From positions 1 to 64,000 of the forward strand of contig DATGZH010000027.1 in NCBI GenBank assembly GCA_035297265.1: DNA of 64,000 nt, written 5' to 3'. Each line of letters begins with the position of its first letter. Position 1 is the first letter of the stretch. This document shows, piece after piece, positions 17,458-26,725 of this stretch. The position numbers and the translations under genes are program-made. The notes under the pieces were generated by a model. That model had not been told where the DNA came from. It made no database searches and saw only the letters and a list, made by a program, of their open reading frames with translations. Source of the DNA: DATGZH01 sp035297265 (GTDB taxonomy: Bacteria > Actinomycetota > Acidimicrobiia > Acidimicrobiales > RAAP-2).

Positions 17458-18567
17458 TCAGCCCACCAGTGGGCCCTCCTGGGCCGGCTGAGCCTCGCCC
17501 AGCTCGCGGAGCCGGCGTTCGCTGATGCGCAGCGACAGGTAGGCCGCCCCGCCGACGGGAATCGGGAGCCAGAAGTTGACGAGGCGCCATGTGAGGACGC
17601 CGAGGACCGCGGTGTCGCGCGGCACGTGGAAACCGACGAGGGTGGCGATGAGCACGCCTTCGACGACGCCGAGGCCGCTCGGGGTGACCGGGATGAAGGC
17701 CAGGATGTTGGCCAGGCCGTAGGCCACGAGGAGGTCGACCGGCGACACCAGATGGCCGAAGGCGAGGAGGAAGACCCAGAGCGAGGCGGCGTCGAGGCAC
17801 CAGTTGGCGGCGGCCCACACGAGGCCCCGCCGGAGCAACCCGTGGTCCGAGCGGACGAGGTCGAGCCGGTCGCCCACGCTCGCCACGAGGCCGGCCACCC
17901 GGTCGGCGTTCACGAACGGGAGGTGGCCGGCGATGCGGTGCACCCGGTCGGCCGCCGACTGCTTGCCCTTCGTCAGGATGAGGACCACGCCGGTGAAGGC
18001 GGCGATCAGGAGGAAGCCGGCCACCGCGGCGATCCCGTAGCGCTGGTTGTAGCCGTACATGGGGATCGAGACGAGGAGAGCCACCCAGAAGAGGGCGTTC
18101 AGCACGAGGGCCGAGCCCGCGCCCTGGATGGCCAGCCCGAAGGCCGACACGCTGCTCGGCACGCCGGCCTCGCCGAACAGGCGGTAGCTGAGGGCGGTGC
18201 CGGCGGCCGTGCCGCCGGGCAGCACGTGGCTCACCGCCAGGCTCGACATGTTGATGCGGAAGAGACGACCTCGCCCCGGGGCACCGGGTGAGAGCACGGT
18301 GTGGGTGAGCTCGGCGTAGGCGACCAGCGCGCCGATCTCGAGTAGGACCGCGAACACGAGGCCGTAGACGTTCACCTGGCCGAGCAGGTGGACCGACTTT
18401 CTGGCCCGGGCGATCTCGGGCAGGAGGATGTACTCGAAGACGAAGATCAGGACGACGACGGTGAGCGTGGCCCGCACCTCGCGACCGACGTGCGGGAGCC
18501 GCGGCCAGCGTCGGCGAGGCGCGTCGGGCTCGACGGGCGCTGCCGCCTCGTCCTCGCCCTCGTCCAT
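17458..18567 (-). CDS. Flippase-like integral membrane protein (UPF0104 / LPG synthase TM family)
   Basis: 369 aa from ATG MDEGEDE. An acidic N-terminus is followed by about eight membrane helices. Hallmarks of the lysylphosphatidylglycerol synthase TM-region/UPF0104 family are SLAVSHVLPGGTAAGTALSYR and IPVTPSGLGVVEGVL. No C-terminal synthetase domain is present, so it is not an MprF-type enzyme. Family members are thought to move or bind lipids or polyprenyl intermediates. The adjacent divergent genes include a GT2 glycosyltransferase, which makes an envelope role plausible. Confidence 0.85.
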   Translation of the reverse strand: MDEGEDEAAAPVEPDAPRRRWPRLPHVGREVRATLTVVVLIFVFEYILLPEIARARKSVHLLGQVNVYGLVFAVLLEIGALVAYAELTHTVLSPGAPGRGRLFRINMSSLAVSHVLPGGTAAGTALSYRLFGEAGVPSSVSAFGLAIQGAGSALVLNALFWVALLVSIPMYGYNQRYGIAAVAGFLLIAAFTGVVLILTKGKQSAADRVHRIAGHLPFVNADRVAGLVASVGDRLDLVRSDHGLLRRGLVWAAANWCLDAASLWVFLLAFGHLVSPVDLLVAYGLANILAFIPVTPSGLGVVEGVLIATLVGFHVPRDTAVLGVLTWRLVNFWLPIPVGGAAYLSLRISERRLRELGEAQPAQEGPLVG

Positions 18568-18692
18568 CGCCTCATGGTGGCACAGGGCGGCCGACCGGGC
18601 TCGGGATGCGACCGCCAGAAACACCCTGCACCCTGGGCCGGAGCAGCCCACGGGTCAGCCATTTCGCGGCCCTGCTCTGTCAAGCTTGGGCC

Positions 18693-19874
18693 GTGGCCGA
18701 GAACGTCTCGTCGCCGGCGGCCGGCGGCGCCTCGCTCGAAGGGGAGGCCGGCGAGGGCCACCTGACCCACCGGGTGTTGGCGGCGGCCGACGCCCGCCGG
18801 GTGCCGCTCGCCACCATCGTCACCACCGTCGGGGTCATCGTGGCCACCGGCATCGTGCTCCTCCTCCTGTGGACCCTCCGTATCGACGTCCTCTACGTGG
18901 TGGTGGCCTCGTTCGTGGCCGTGATCCTCTCGGGGCCGGTCAACTTCCTCCAGCGGCGGGGGCTCTCCCGGGGGTTGGCGGCGACGATCATCTTCGTGGG
19001 CGGCGTCGTGGCCTTGGGCGTGCTCATCTTCCTCCTCGGGTCGCCGCTCGTCTCGGCGGTGAACCGGTTCGTGCACCAGCTCCCGCACCTCGTCAACCAG
19101 GCCGAGCACGGCAAGGGGGCCATCGGCCGGCTCCTGCGGCGGTTCCACCTGTTGCGCTTCGTGCAGCAGAACCTGCCCAAGCTCTCGACCGCGGTGACCC
19201 ACCTCTCCAAGCCGGCGCTCTCCTTCGGCAAGGCGGCGCTCTCGACGGTGATCGCCGTGTTCGTCATCGCCTTCCTCTCGTTCTTCATCGTGCTCGAGGC
19301 GCCCAACCTGGCCCAGGGCTTCTACGGGATGCTGCGGCCGGACCGGGCGGCCCGGGTGCAGCGGGTGTGGCACCAGGTGACCCTGGAGGTGAGCGGCTAC
19401 GTCCTCGGCGACGTGACCACCTCGGTCATCGCTGGCGTCGTCGTGCTGATCACCCTCCTCGTCCTGGGCGTGCCCTTCGCCTTCCTCCTCGGGTTCTGGG
19501 TGGCCTTCGTCGACCTCCTGCCCATGGTGGGTGGGCTCCTCGCCGGGGTGCCCACGGTGATCATCGCCTTCATCCACTCGCTCCCGGCCGGCATCATCAC
19601 GCTGGTCGTCTTCCTCGTGTACCAGCAGATCGAGAACCACGTCCTCAACCCGCTCATCATGTCCAAGACCGTCCACCTGAGCCCCCTCTGGGTCCTCCTG
19701 GCCGCCCTCATCGGGGCCAACCTGGGGGACCGGATCGGCTCGACGTTCGGGGCCTTCATCGGTACCCTCATCGGCATCCCGGTGGGCGGGGCGCTGCAGG
19801 TCATCTTCCGGGAGATCCGTCGCGGGGTGCCGGCGGAGGAGGGCGAGGGCGTCGGGGAGACAGCCGTCCCGTAA
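18693..19874 (+). CDS. AI-2E family transporter (UPF0118)
   Basis: 393 aa from GTG 18693; the frame is open to 18606 but without support. About eight membrane helices. The C-terminal region PFAFLLGFWVAFVDLLPMVGG, then YQQIENHVLNPLIMSKTVHL, is diagnostic of the AI-2E/PerM family. Members export small signals or act as ion antiporters; the substrate here is unknown. It overlaps no gene but ends 11 bp before the GT2 gene. Confidence 0.88.
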   Translation: MAENVSSPAAGGASLEGEAGEGHLTHRVLAAADARRVPLATIVTTVGVIVATGIVLLLLWTLRIDVLYVVVASFVAVILSGPVNFLQRRGLSRGLAATIIFVGGVVALGVLIFLLGSPLVSAVNRFVHQLPHLVNQAEHGKGAIGRLLRRFHLLRFVQQNLPKLSTAVTHLSKPALSFGKAALSTVIAVFVIAFLSFFIVLEAPNLAQGFYGMLRPDRAARVQRVWHQVTLEVSGYVLGDVTTSVIAGVVVLITLLVLGVPFAFLLGFWVAFVDLLPMVGGLLAGVPTVIIAFIHSLPAGIITLVVFLVYQQIENHVLNPLIMSKTVHLSPLWVLLAALIGANLGDRIGSTFGAFIGTLIGIPVGGALQVIFREIRRGVPAEEGEGVGETAVP

Positions 19875-19877
19875 ACT
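19872..19877 (+). promoter_or_regulatory. -10-like TAAACT before the GT2 gene
   Basis: TAAACT, partly inside the end of the AI-2E gene (its TAA stop), lies 8 nt before the GTG at 19886. It fits the leaderless pattern. Confidence 0.45.
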
Positions 19878-19885
19878 GCCTGCCC

Positions 19886-20659
19886 GTGCGGGTGCTGGTG
19901 GTCTTGCCGACCTACAACGAGGCCGAGAACGTGGTGAAGGTGCTCCACGCCATCCACGAGGCCGTGCCCCAGGCGGGCATCCTCGTCGTGGACGACGGCA
20001 GCCCCGACGGGACGGCCGAGCTGGCCGAGGAGGCCGGGGCGGACATGGGCGACGTCCACGTGCTCCGCCGGGCGGCCAAGTCCGGCCTGGGCTCGGCCTA
20101 CCGGACCGGCTTCCGCTGGGGCCTCGAGCGGGGCTACGAGGCCTTCGTCGAGATCGACGCGGACTTCTCCCACGACCCCGAGGCCCTGCCCGAGATCATC
20201 GCCCCGCTTTCGGCCGGCTACGAGGTGGCCATCGGGTCGCGCTACATCCCGGGCGGCTCCATCCCCAACTGGAGCTGGTCCCGCCACCTCCTCTCGTGGG
20301 GCGGGAACCGTTACGCCTCGCTCGTCCTCGGGCTCGGCGTGGCCGACTCGACCGCCGGGTTCCGCTGCTACGCGGCGGGCATCCTCCGGCGGATCGAGCT
20401 CGACAAGGTCCGAGCCGAGGGCTACGGCTTCCAGATCGAGATGACTTATTGCGCCAAGCAGGCCGGGGCGGCCATCTGCGAGGTCCCCATCCGCTTCGTC
20501 GACCGGGTGGCCGGCGAGTCCAAGATGTCGGGGAGGATCGTCGTCGAGGCCCTGCTGCTCGTCACGTGGTGGGGTGCGCTGCGGGCCGTCCGCGGGGCGG
20601 CCGGGCTCGTCGGCCGGTCCCGGGCCCGGGCGGGCACGGCAGCGGCACCACCAGGTTGA
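19886..20659 (+). CDS. GT2 glycosyltransferase, polyprenol-phosphate mannose synthase type
   Basis: 257 aa, GTG start. A GT-A fold: VVLPTYNEAENV at the N-terminus, VVDDGSPDGTAE, the metal-binding EIDADFSHDPE and SRYIPGGSIPNW. This set is typical of dolichol/polyprenol-phosphate mannose synthases such as the catalytic domain of mycobacterial Ppm1. It probably transfers mannose from GDP-mannose to a polyprenyl phosphate at the membrane for envelope glycans or protein mannosylation. There are no C-terminal membrane helices, so membrane association is peripheral. Confidence 0.88.
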   Translation: MRVLVVLPTYNEAENVVKVLHAIHEAVPQAGILVVDDGSPDGTAELAEEAGADMGDVHVLRRAAKSGLGSAYRTGFRWGLERGYEAFVEIDADFSHDPEALPEIIAPLSAGYEVAIGSRYIPGGSIPNWSWSRHLLSWGGNRYASLVLGLGVADSTAGFRCYAAGILRRIELDKVRAEGYGFQIEMTYCAKQAGAAICEVPIRFVDRVAGESKMSGRIVVEALLLVTWWGALRAVRGAAGLVGRSRARAGTAAAPPG

Positions 20660-20718
20660 ACAGGGCGTCCGCCGCCCCGCCATACCTCGGTGGGCCGGTT
20701 GTACGCGAGACTGGGCCC

Positions 20719-21417
20719 ATGGCAACAACCGAGGGCGAGACCATCCTTGTCGTCGACGACGAGCCGAACATCACCGACCTGCTCTCCGCCGCGCTGCGCT
20801 TCGAGGGGTTCCGGGTCGAGGTGGCCGGGACCGGGTCCGAGGGCCTGCGAAAGGCCCGCGCCACCCGGCCGGACCTCGTGATGCTCGACGTCATGCTGCC
20901 CGACTTCGACGGCACCGAGCTGTGCCGCCGCCTCCGCGACGAGGGCTACCACGTGCCGGTGGTGTTCCTGACGGCCCGCGACGCCACGGTGGACAAGGTC
21001 GAGGGCCTCGGGCTCGGCGACGACTACGTGACCAAGCCGTTCAGCCTGGAGGAGCTCGTGGCCCGGGTGCGGGCCGTGCTTCGCCGCAGCGGCTACGAGC
21101 GGCTGAGCGAGCAGACCCTCCTGCGCTTCGCCGACCTCGTGATGGACGTGGACACCCACGAGGTCTGGCGACAGGGCACGCCCATCGAGCTCACCGCCAC
21201 CGAGTTCAACGTGCTGCGCTACCTCCTCGAGAACGCCCGGCGGGTGGTCTCCAAGTCCGAGATCCTCGACCACGTGTGGGACTACGACTTCGAGGGCGAC
21301 GGCAATATCGTCGAGACCTACATCAGCTACCTGCGCAAGAAGGTGGACGAGTTCGAGCCGCCGCTCATCCACACCGTGCGGCGGGTCGGCTACAGCCTCC
21401 GCCTGCCCCGCGAGTGA
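20719..21417 (+). CDS. OmpR-family response regulator
   Basis: 232 aa. The receiver domain has the acidic pair DDEPN, phospho-acceptor Asp57 (VMLDVMLPDFDG), Thr/Lys switch LTARDA and Lys106 (YVTKPF). The C-terminal winged helix has EVWRQGTPIELTATEFNVLR and VETYISYLRKKVD. It resembles the mycobacterial TcrA/MprA/TrcR group. The histidine kinase gene follows 16 bp later, so this is a cognate pair. GAGACT 6 nt before the ATG may be a leaderless -10. Confidence 0.93.
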   Translation: MATTEGETILVVDDEPNITDLLSAALRFEGFRVEVAGTGSEGLRKARATRPDLVMLDVMLPDFDGTELCRRLRDEGYHVPVVFLTARDATVDKVEGLGLGDDYVTKPFSLEELVARVRAVLRRSGYERLSEQTLLRFADLVMDVDTHEVWRQGTPIELTATEFNVLRYLLENARRVVSKSEILDHVWDYDFEGDGNIVETYISYLRKKVDEFEPPLIHTVRRVGYSLRLPRE

Positions 21418-21433
21418 GCGAAGGGGACCGTCG

Positions 21434-22951
21434 GTGAGGCTCCGGCGCCGTCTCACGCTCACGATGGTGGTGCTCCTCGTGGCCGGTCTGGCCGTGGCCG
21501 ACGTGGTCACCTACACGTCGGTGCGCTCCTATCTGATCGGCCGGGTGGACGAGCAGCTCGACGTGGCCCAGCACCAGGCCTACCGCTACCTCATGTTCGA
21601 GAGCCACCCCGGTCACACCGCCACCGACGGCGGCATCGACTACCGCATCAGCCCCGACGTCTACGTCCAGGTCCTCGGGCGCCACGGCGGGGTGCTCCTC
21701 TCCCGGCCCTCGGGCAGCAACCAGGCCCCGGACCCCGCGCCGCTCCTCCCGCGCTCGATCCGGGTCGCCGCCTCGCCCCGGGTCCACACGTTCGGGAGCC
21801 GCCACGGCACCTACCACACCGAGTCCGACGCCTTCGAACTCTCGGGCCCGGGTCGCCCCACCTACCGAGCCGTTGCGGTCGCCGTGCCGCAGGGAACGCT
21901 CCTCACTGCTATTTCCTTGCGGCCGACGGAGGACACGCTCGACTCGCTCGTGCGCGTCGAGTTCCTCGCCTCCATGGCTGTGGTGCTCGCCCTCTGCATC
22001 GTGGCCCTCTGGACCGTCCGCCGGGGTCTGCGGCCGCTCGAGGACATGGCCCGCACCGCCCAGGCCATCGCCGGGGGCGACCTCTCCCGCCGGGTGCCCA
22101 CGACCGACGAGCGCAGCGAGGTCGGGCGGCTCGGCACCGCGCTCAACACGATGCTGAAGGAGATCGAGGTGGCCTTCGCCGAGCAGTCCACCTCGGAGGC
22201 CCGGCTGCGCCAGTTCGTGGCCGACGCCTCCCACGAGTTGCGCACGCCGCTCACCTCGATCCGGGGCTACGCCGAGCTGCTCCGGAAGGGCGCCTTCGTG
22301 GACGAGGAGAGCCAGAGCCGGGCGCTCGCCCGGGTGGAGAACGAGGCCGTCCGGATGGGTGGCATCGTCGACGACCTCCTCCTCCTCGCCCAGCTCGACC
22401 AGGGCCGGCCGCTCGCCCGGAGCCCGGTCGACCTCGGCCGGGTGAGCGTCGAGGCGGTGGAGGACGCCCGGACGGTCGACCCGGGCCGGACGATCGAGCT
22501 CGACGTGCCGTCCCCGGTCGTGGTCGACGGCGACCGCGACCGCCTGCGCCAGGTGGCCCACAACCTCGTGCGCAACGCCCTCGCCCACACCGAGCCGGGG
22601 ACGCCAGTCAGCGTGACCGTGGGACGGCGCGGCTCGATGGGCGTCCTCACGGTGGTCGACCAGGGGCCCGGCCTCTCACCCGAGGAGCAGGCCCGGGTGT
22701 TCGACCGCTTCTACCGGGTCGACCAAGCGCGGAGCGGGGGTGGGACGGGCCTGGGCCTGGCCATCGTCCAGGCCATCGCAGCGGCCCTCGACGGACGGGC
22801 CGGTGTGACCTCGCGGCCCGGGGAAGGGGCGACGTTCACCGTGGAGATCCCGCTCCTCGGCCTCGGCGCCGCCCCGCCGGAGCCGGCGCCCGAACCGGTG
22901 GCCGACACCGGCCGCCTCCGGCCGCCCGAGCCCAGCCGGCTGCCGGGCTGA
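21434..22951 (+). CDS. Sensor histidine kinase (partner of the 20.7-kb regulator)
   Basis: 505 aa, GTG start. Two membrane helices (~8-28 and ~175-195) flank an extracellular sensor of ~145 aa without cysteines or a recognised ligand motif. HAMP follows at ~196-250. The HisKA motif ADASHELRTPLTSIRGY has phosphorylated His267. The ATPase domain has N box NLVRNALAH, VDQGPGLS and GGTGLGLAIV. It is the usual partner of the regulator just upstream. The signal is unknown. Confidence 0.92.
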   Translation: MRLRRRLTLTMVVLLVAGLAVADVVTYTSVRSYLIGRVDEQLDVAQHQAYRYLMFESHPGHTATDGGIDYRISPDVYVQVLGRHGGVLLSRPSGSNQAPDPAPLLPRSIRVAASPRVHTFGSRHGTYHTESDAFELSGPGRPTYRAVAVAVPQGTLLTAISLRPTEDTLDSLVRVEFLASMAVVLALCIVALWTVRRGLRPLEDMARTAQAIAGGDLSRRVPTTDERSEVGRLGTALNTMLKEIEVAFAEQSTSEARLRQFVADASHELRTPLTSIRGYAELLRKGAFVDEESQSRALARVENEAVRMGGIVDDLLLLAQLDQGRPLARSPVDLGRVSVEAVEDARTVDPGRTIELDVPSPVVVDGDRDRLRQVAHNLVRNALAHTEPGTPVSVTVGRRGSMGVLTVVDQGPGLSPEEQARVFDRFYRVDQARSGGGTGLGLAIVQAIAAALDGRAGVTSRPGEGATFTVEIPLLGLGAAPPEPAPEPVADTGRLRPPEPSRLPG

Positions 22952-22956
22952 TCTGA

Positions 22957-24267
22957 TCAGCCGAGCAGGTGCTCGGCGCCGGGCGCGAGGGCGGCGAGCA
23001 CCGGCACGAACTTGAGCGTCGTCTCGGCCAGCTCGGCCGCCGGATCGGAGCCGGGGACGATGCCGGCGCCGGCCAGGAGGTGGGCCCGGTCGCCCTCGAC
23101 GAAGGCCGAGCGGATGCCGAGCACCCAGTCGCCGTCGCCCCGGGCGTCCATCCAGCCGACCGGCCCGGCCCACTGCCCGCGCACCACCGGCTCCAGCTTG
23201 GCGAGGAGCGTGAGGGCCTCGTGGCGGGGGGATCCGCCGACGGCCGGGGTGGGGTGGACGGCGGCCACGAGCCCGAGGGCGTCGGGTGGGCCGCCCGGCC
23301 CGTCGGCCAGGCGGCCGGTGAGGAGGGTGGCCAGGTGGGCCACGGTGTGGAGCCGCACGGTCGACGGGGACGCGGGGACGTCGAGCTCGGTGCAGAGTGG
23401 CCGGAGGGCCTCGACGAGGTCGTCGATCACGAGCTGGTGCTCCTCGAGGTCCTTGGCCGAGCCGAGGAGCCGGGCGCTCGCCGCGCCGTCCCCCGGCTCG
23501 TCGCCGACGAGGGCGACCGTGCCGGCCACCGGGTGGCTCACGACCGTGTTCCCCCGACGGGCGACGAGCAGCTCGGGCGAGGCGCCGAAGAAGGCCCCCG
23601 TCCGACCAGCCCCGGCGGGGTAGCAGAAGACCGTGCACCAGGGCTCCTCGGTGCGCAGCCGCCGCAGGGTGGCCGCCAGCTCGACCGGGAAGGGGAGCAC
23701 CACGTCGAGGGCCCGGGCGAGGACCACCTTGCGGGCCGCCCCCGCCACGAGGGCGTCGACCGCCCGGGCCACGGCCTCGGCGTAGGCCTCGCCCGGCGGG
23801 TCCTCGGTGAGCACCGGCGGCCCGGCCGGCCCGGTCGCGCCGGCCCGAGGTCGTGACGTGGCGGGCGGTGCGCTCCCGGCGCCGGGGCTGAGCACGGTGG
23901 TGCACCAGCGCCGTCCGTCCGGCGCGGCACCGACGATGCGCCGGGGCACCACGAGGCGGCCGGGCTCGGTCCGGTCGAAGGGGAGCGCGCCGAACGCCAG
24001 CACGCCGGTGCCCGGGGCCGGGGTGGGATCGTCGCACGGCACCGCGGCGAGCCACGCCCGCACGTCGGGCAGGGACTCGAGCCCCGAGGGGAGCTCGATG
24101 GTGGCGGCCACCCCCTCGCCGGCGAGCACGAGATCCGGGCGGTCGAAGAGGACCCCGCCGGCCTCGCCGACCTCGTAGGGATCCGGTCCGGCACCGGGCG
24201 CCATCGGCTCGGTCCTGGCCGAGAGCTCCTCCGGCGCCATGGCGGCCGACTCGGCCGGCGGGCTCAT
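22957..24267 (-). CDS. menF: Isochorismate synthase
   Basis: 436 aa. Converts chorismate to isochorismate for menaquinone. The start ATG overlaps the menG stop (ATGA). C-terminal chorismate-binding domain: KVVLARALDV, FFGASPELLV, SHPVAGTVA, SAKDLEEHQLVIDDL (metal/Glu region), HTVAHLATLLTGRL, VHPTPAVGG and AGAGIVPGSDP. The N-terminal ~200 residues are the variable lid domain. It shares the MenF/EntC/DhbC fold with TrpE, but the menG neighbour favours menaquinone over salicylate or siderophores. Confidence 0.88.
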   Translation of the reverse strand: MSPPAESAAMAPEELSARTEPMAPGAGPDPYEVGEAGGVLFDRPDLVLAGEGVAATIELPSGLESLPDVRAWLAAVPCDDPTPAPGTGVLAFGALPFDRTEPGRLVVPRRIVGAAPDGRRWCTTVLSPGAGSAPPATSRPRAGATGPAGPPVLTEDPPGEAYAEAVARAVDALVAGAARKVVLARALDVVLPFPVELAATLRRLRTEEPWCTVFCYPAGAGRTGAFFGASPELLVARRGNTVVSHPVAGTVALVGDEPGDGAASARLLGSAKDLEEHQLVIDDLVEALRPLCTELDVPASPSTVRLHTVAHLATLLTGRLADGPGGPPDALGLVAAVHPTPAVGGSPRHEALTLLAKLEPVVRGQWAGPVGWMDARGDGDWVLGIRSAFVEGDRAHLLAGAGIVPGSDPAAELAETTLKFVPVLAALAPGAEHLLG

Positions 24268-25022
24268 CGGGCCGGGCCGGCCGACGCGGCGTCGGGCGGG
24301 AGCCCCACGCGGGTGGCCGTGACCAACTGGCTCAGGCCGCCGTGCAGGAGGCGGCGACCCACGGTGGCGAAGCCGGCACCGACGAGGAGCCGTCGCAGTC
24401 CCTCGGCGTCGGGCAGGTAGACGGTCGAGCGGGGCAGGTAGCGGTAGGCCTCGCGGTCCGAGAGCAGCCCGCCGAGCACGGGCACGACCCGTTCGAACCA
24501 CAGCCGGTGGCCGAGGGCGAGGGCGCCGCCCTCGGGGGCCGCCACCTCGAGGAGGGCCAGCCGGCCCCCGGGCCGGAGCACGCGGGCCGTCTCGGCCAGC
24601 ACCCCGGCCAGGTCGGTGAAGTTGCGCAGGGCGTAGCCGCAGACGATGCCGTCGACCGCCGCCGTCGAGAGGGGCAGGGCGGTGGCGTCGGCCTGCACGA
24701 CCGGGCCGCCGCTCCGGCGGGCGGCGAGCATGCCCCAGGAGAGGTCGACCCCCACGGTGCGGTAGTCCCGGCGCGCCGCCAGCCGCGAGAGGTCGCCGGT
24801 CCCGCAGGCGAGGTCGACCACCACCGAGCCGGCCGGCAGACCGAGCGCGCCCACCGTCGTGCGGCGCCAACCCTGGTCGAGGCCGAGCGTCATCACCCGG
24901 TTCACGAGGTCGTAGCGCGGGGCGATCGTGTCGAACATCGCCCGCACGCGCTCGGTCTTCTCGTCCCCCGTCGGCAGCCCGAGCGACTCGGGACTGGCCG
25001 TGGCGGGTGGCGTGGCGGTCAA
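24264..25022 (-). CDS. menG: Demethylmenaquinone methyltransferase (UbiE/MenG)
   Basis: 252 aa from TTG at 25022. SAM methyltransferase of the UbiE/MenG family: AMFDTIAPRYDLVNRVMTLG, the SAM loop VVDLACGTGDLSRLA, and later GYALRNFTDLAGVLAETARVL. It makes the last methylation in menaquinone synthesis. Translationally coupled to menF downstream. The TTG start is uncertain; a start a few codons inside would keep all motifs. Confidence 0.9.
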   Translation of the reverse strand: MTATPPATASPESLGLPTGDEKTERVRAMFDTIAPRYDLVNRVMTLGLDQGWRRTTVGALGLPAGSVVVDLACGTGDLSRLAARRDYRTVGVDLSWGMLAARRSGGPVVQADATALPLSTAAVDGIVCGYALRNFTDLAGVLAETARVLRPGGRLALLEVAAPEGGALALGHRLWFERVVPVLGGLLSDREAYRYLPRSTVYLPDAEGLRRLLVGAGFATVGRRLLHGGLSQLVTATRVGLPPDAASAGPAR

Positions 25023-25035
25023 GGGGCGTCCCCGC

Positions 25036-25491
25036 TCAGCGGTAGTAGCGGTAGACGACCTCGGCCACGCACGACGGCTTGGCGGCGTCTCGCACCTGGA
25101 GCACCATCTCCATCACCACCTGGACGGCGTCGCCGACCTCCTCGACGTCGGTCACGGTCACGCCCATGCGCAGCTCCGAGTCCACCGGGACGGGGGAGGG
25201 GAACCGCACCTTGTTGCAGCCGTAGTTGATCCCCATGGAGATGCCCTCGACCCTGAGCACCGAGCCGAGCAGCCCCGGGATGAGGGAGAGGGTGAGGTAG
25301 CCGTGCGCGATGGCCTTGCCGAACGGGCCCTTGGCGGCCCGTCCGGGGTCCACGTGGATCCACTGGTGGTCGTTCGTGGCCTCGGCGAAGCGGTTGATGC
25401 GGTCCTGGTCGATCGTCACCCAGTCGCTGTAGCCCACCTGCTGGCCGACCAGGTCCTTGAACTCGCCGAGGTCCTTCACGGTCGTGGTCAT
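25036..25491 (-). CDS. MaoC-like (R)-hydratase
   Basis: 151 aa, single hotdog fold. The hydratase 2 motif is present: FAEATNDHQWIHVDP followed by AIAHGYLTLSL, holding the catalytic Asp/His pair. Family members hydrate enoyl-CoA or dehydrate hydroxyacyl-ACP/CoA. It is close to the MaoC-type (R)-specific enoyl-CoA hydratases with a NodN-like N-terminus. It is on the same strand as menG with a 13-bp gap and may be co-transcribed, though its chemistry belongs to fatty acid metabolism. Confidence 0.87.
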   Translation of the reverse strand: MTTTVKDLGEFKDLVGQQVGYSDWVTIDQDRINRFAEATNDHQWIHVDPGRAAKGPFGKAIAHGYLTLSLIPGLLGSVLRVEGISMGINYGCNKVRFPSPVPVDSELRMGVTVTDVEEVGDAVQVVMEMVLQVRDAAKPSCVAEVVYRYYR

Positions 25492-25594
25492 CCGGGCTCC
25501 CTCGCTCGACGTCCCGGTCCCCGGCGCGGCGCCGGGCCCGGCGGGCCACGTTACCTGCGACCAGGTAGCCCTCCGCCAGCCCGGGGGCCGTCGG

Positions 25595-25957
25595 TCAGTG
25601 GAACCAGATCTTCTCGTACTCCCGGCTCTGGGGGTGGAGGAGCAGGATCTCGAGGATCAGCGCGAAGAGGAACGGCAGCACGCCCGACAGGCTGTGGGCG
25701 AAGCGGAGGAGGTCGACCAGGCCGAGGAACTGCAGCAGCAGGTAGAGCGAGGCGAGGCCCACGGCGAGCCAGTAGGCCCAGCGGCGCTCGTTGGCGATGA
25801 AGAAGGCGGTGACCGCCAGGGCCAGGAGCAAGAGCGAGAGCCCGCCCACGCCGACGAGGAAGAAGAGGACGCCGATCGCCGCGTTCAGGTAGGAGAAGAT
25901 GACCGCCCCTTGCAGGGTCTGGGGCTGCGAGGGGTCGAACCACTTCGTCTCGGGCAT
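25595..25957 (-). CDS. Small integral membrane protein, unknown function
   Basis: 120 aa from ATG MPETKWFDP. Four predicted membrane helices in ~95 residues, and a C-terminus ending HPQSREYEKIWFH. I do not recognise a family. CAGAAT 7 nt upstream of the ATG resembles the leaderless -10 and lies back to back with the promoter of the VIT1-like gene. Confidence 0.7.
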   Translation of the reverse strand: MPETKWFDPSQPQTLQGAVIFSYLNAAIGVLFFLVGVGGLSLLLLALAVTAFFIANERRWAYWLAVGLASLYLLLQFLGLVDLLRFAHSLSGVLPFLFALILEILLLHPQSREYEKIWFH

Positions 25958-25998
25958 GCTCCCGATTCTGCCAGTGCCGGCCCGGCCACGTTGGTCGC

Positions 25999-26004
25999 TA
26001 CGCT
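25999..26004 (+). promoter_or_regulatory. -10-like TACGCT before the VIT1/CCC1 gene
   Basis: TACGCT is 7 nt before the GTG at 26012, with no Shine-Dalgarno. The same hexamer occurs at 3304 and 42233. Confidence 0.5.
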
Positions 26005-26011
26005 TCGCGCC

Positions 26012-26725
26012 GTGGAGGACCAGGCGACCGGGGGTGAGCACGCGCACCGCGACCTCCGGGGTGGGGGCGCCAGGGCGGCCATCTTCGGTGTCAGCGACGG
26101 CCTCGTGAGCAACGTCTCGCTCATCATCGGCGTGGCCGGGGCCAACCCCGGGGGCACCTTCGTCCGCCTGGCCGGCCTCGCCGGGCTGGTCGCCGGGTCG
26201 TTCTCCATGGCCGCCGGGGAGTTCATCTCCATGCAGTCCCAGCGTGAGCTCTTCCAGCGCGAGCTCGACGTCGAGCGCCAGGCCCTCCACAAGAGTCCGC
26301 AGCTGGAGCGGGACGAGCTCGTCGCCATCTACGAGCGCCGGGGGATCGACGCCGGGGTCGCCCGGGAGCTCGTCGACGAGGTCATGCAGGACCCGGAACT
26401 CGCCCTCGAGACCCACGCCCGCGAGGAGCTCGGCATCGACCCGAAGGCCCTCGGCTCGCCGTGGCAGGCGGCGGCCTCGTCGTTCGTGGCCTTCGCCATC
26501 GGCGCGGTGCTCCCGCTCATCCCGTGGCTCATCACCTCGGGGACGGCGGCCCTCGTCGGCTCGATCGTCATTGGGGCGGTCGCCGCCCTCGTGGTCGGGG
26601 CGGTGGTCGGCGTGTTCACGGGGCGCTCCCGCGTGCGCTCGGCCCTCCGCCAGCTGTTGATCCTCTCGATGGCCGCCGGGGTGACCTACGCCATCGGCCG
26701 GCTGGTCGGGGTGGGCGTCAGCTGA
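26012..26725 (+). CDS. VIT1/CCC1 family iron/manganese transporter
   Basis: 237 aa from GTG 26012 (the frame is open much further upstream but without support). Family hallmarks: AAIFGVSDGLVSNVSLIIGVAGA in helix 1, SMAAGEFISMQSQRELF, a charged cytosolic middle (~80-145) that binds metal in relatives, and three C-terminal helices. It moves Fe2+ or Mn2+ out of the cytosol. Its 3' end overlaps convergent mshD by 8 bp. Confidence 0.88.
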   Translation: MEDQATGGEHAHRDLRGGGARAAIFGVSDGLVSNVSLIIGVAGANPGGTFVRLAGLAGLVAGSFSMAAGEFISMQSQRELFQRELDVERQALHKSPQLERDELVAIYERRGIDAGVARELVDEVMQDPELALETHAREELGIDPKALGSPWQAAASSFVAFAIGAVLPLIPWLITSGTAALVGSIVIGAVAALVVGAVVGVFTGRSRVRSALRQLLILSMAAGVTYAIGRLVGVGVS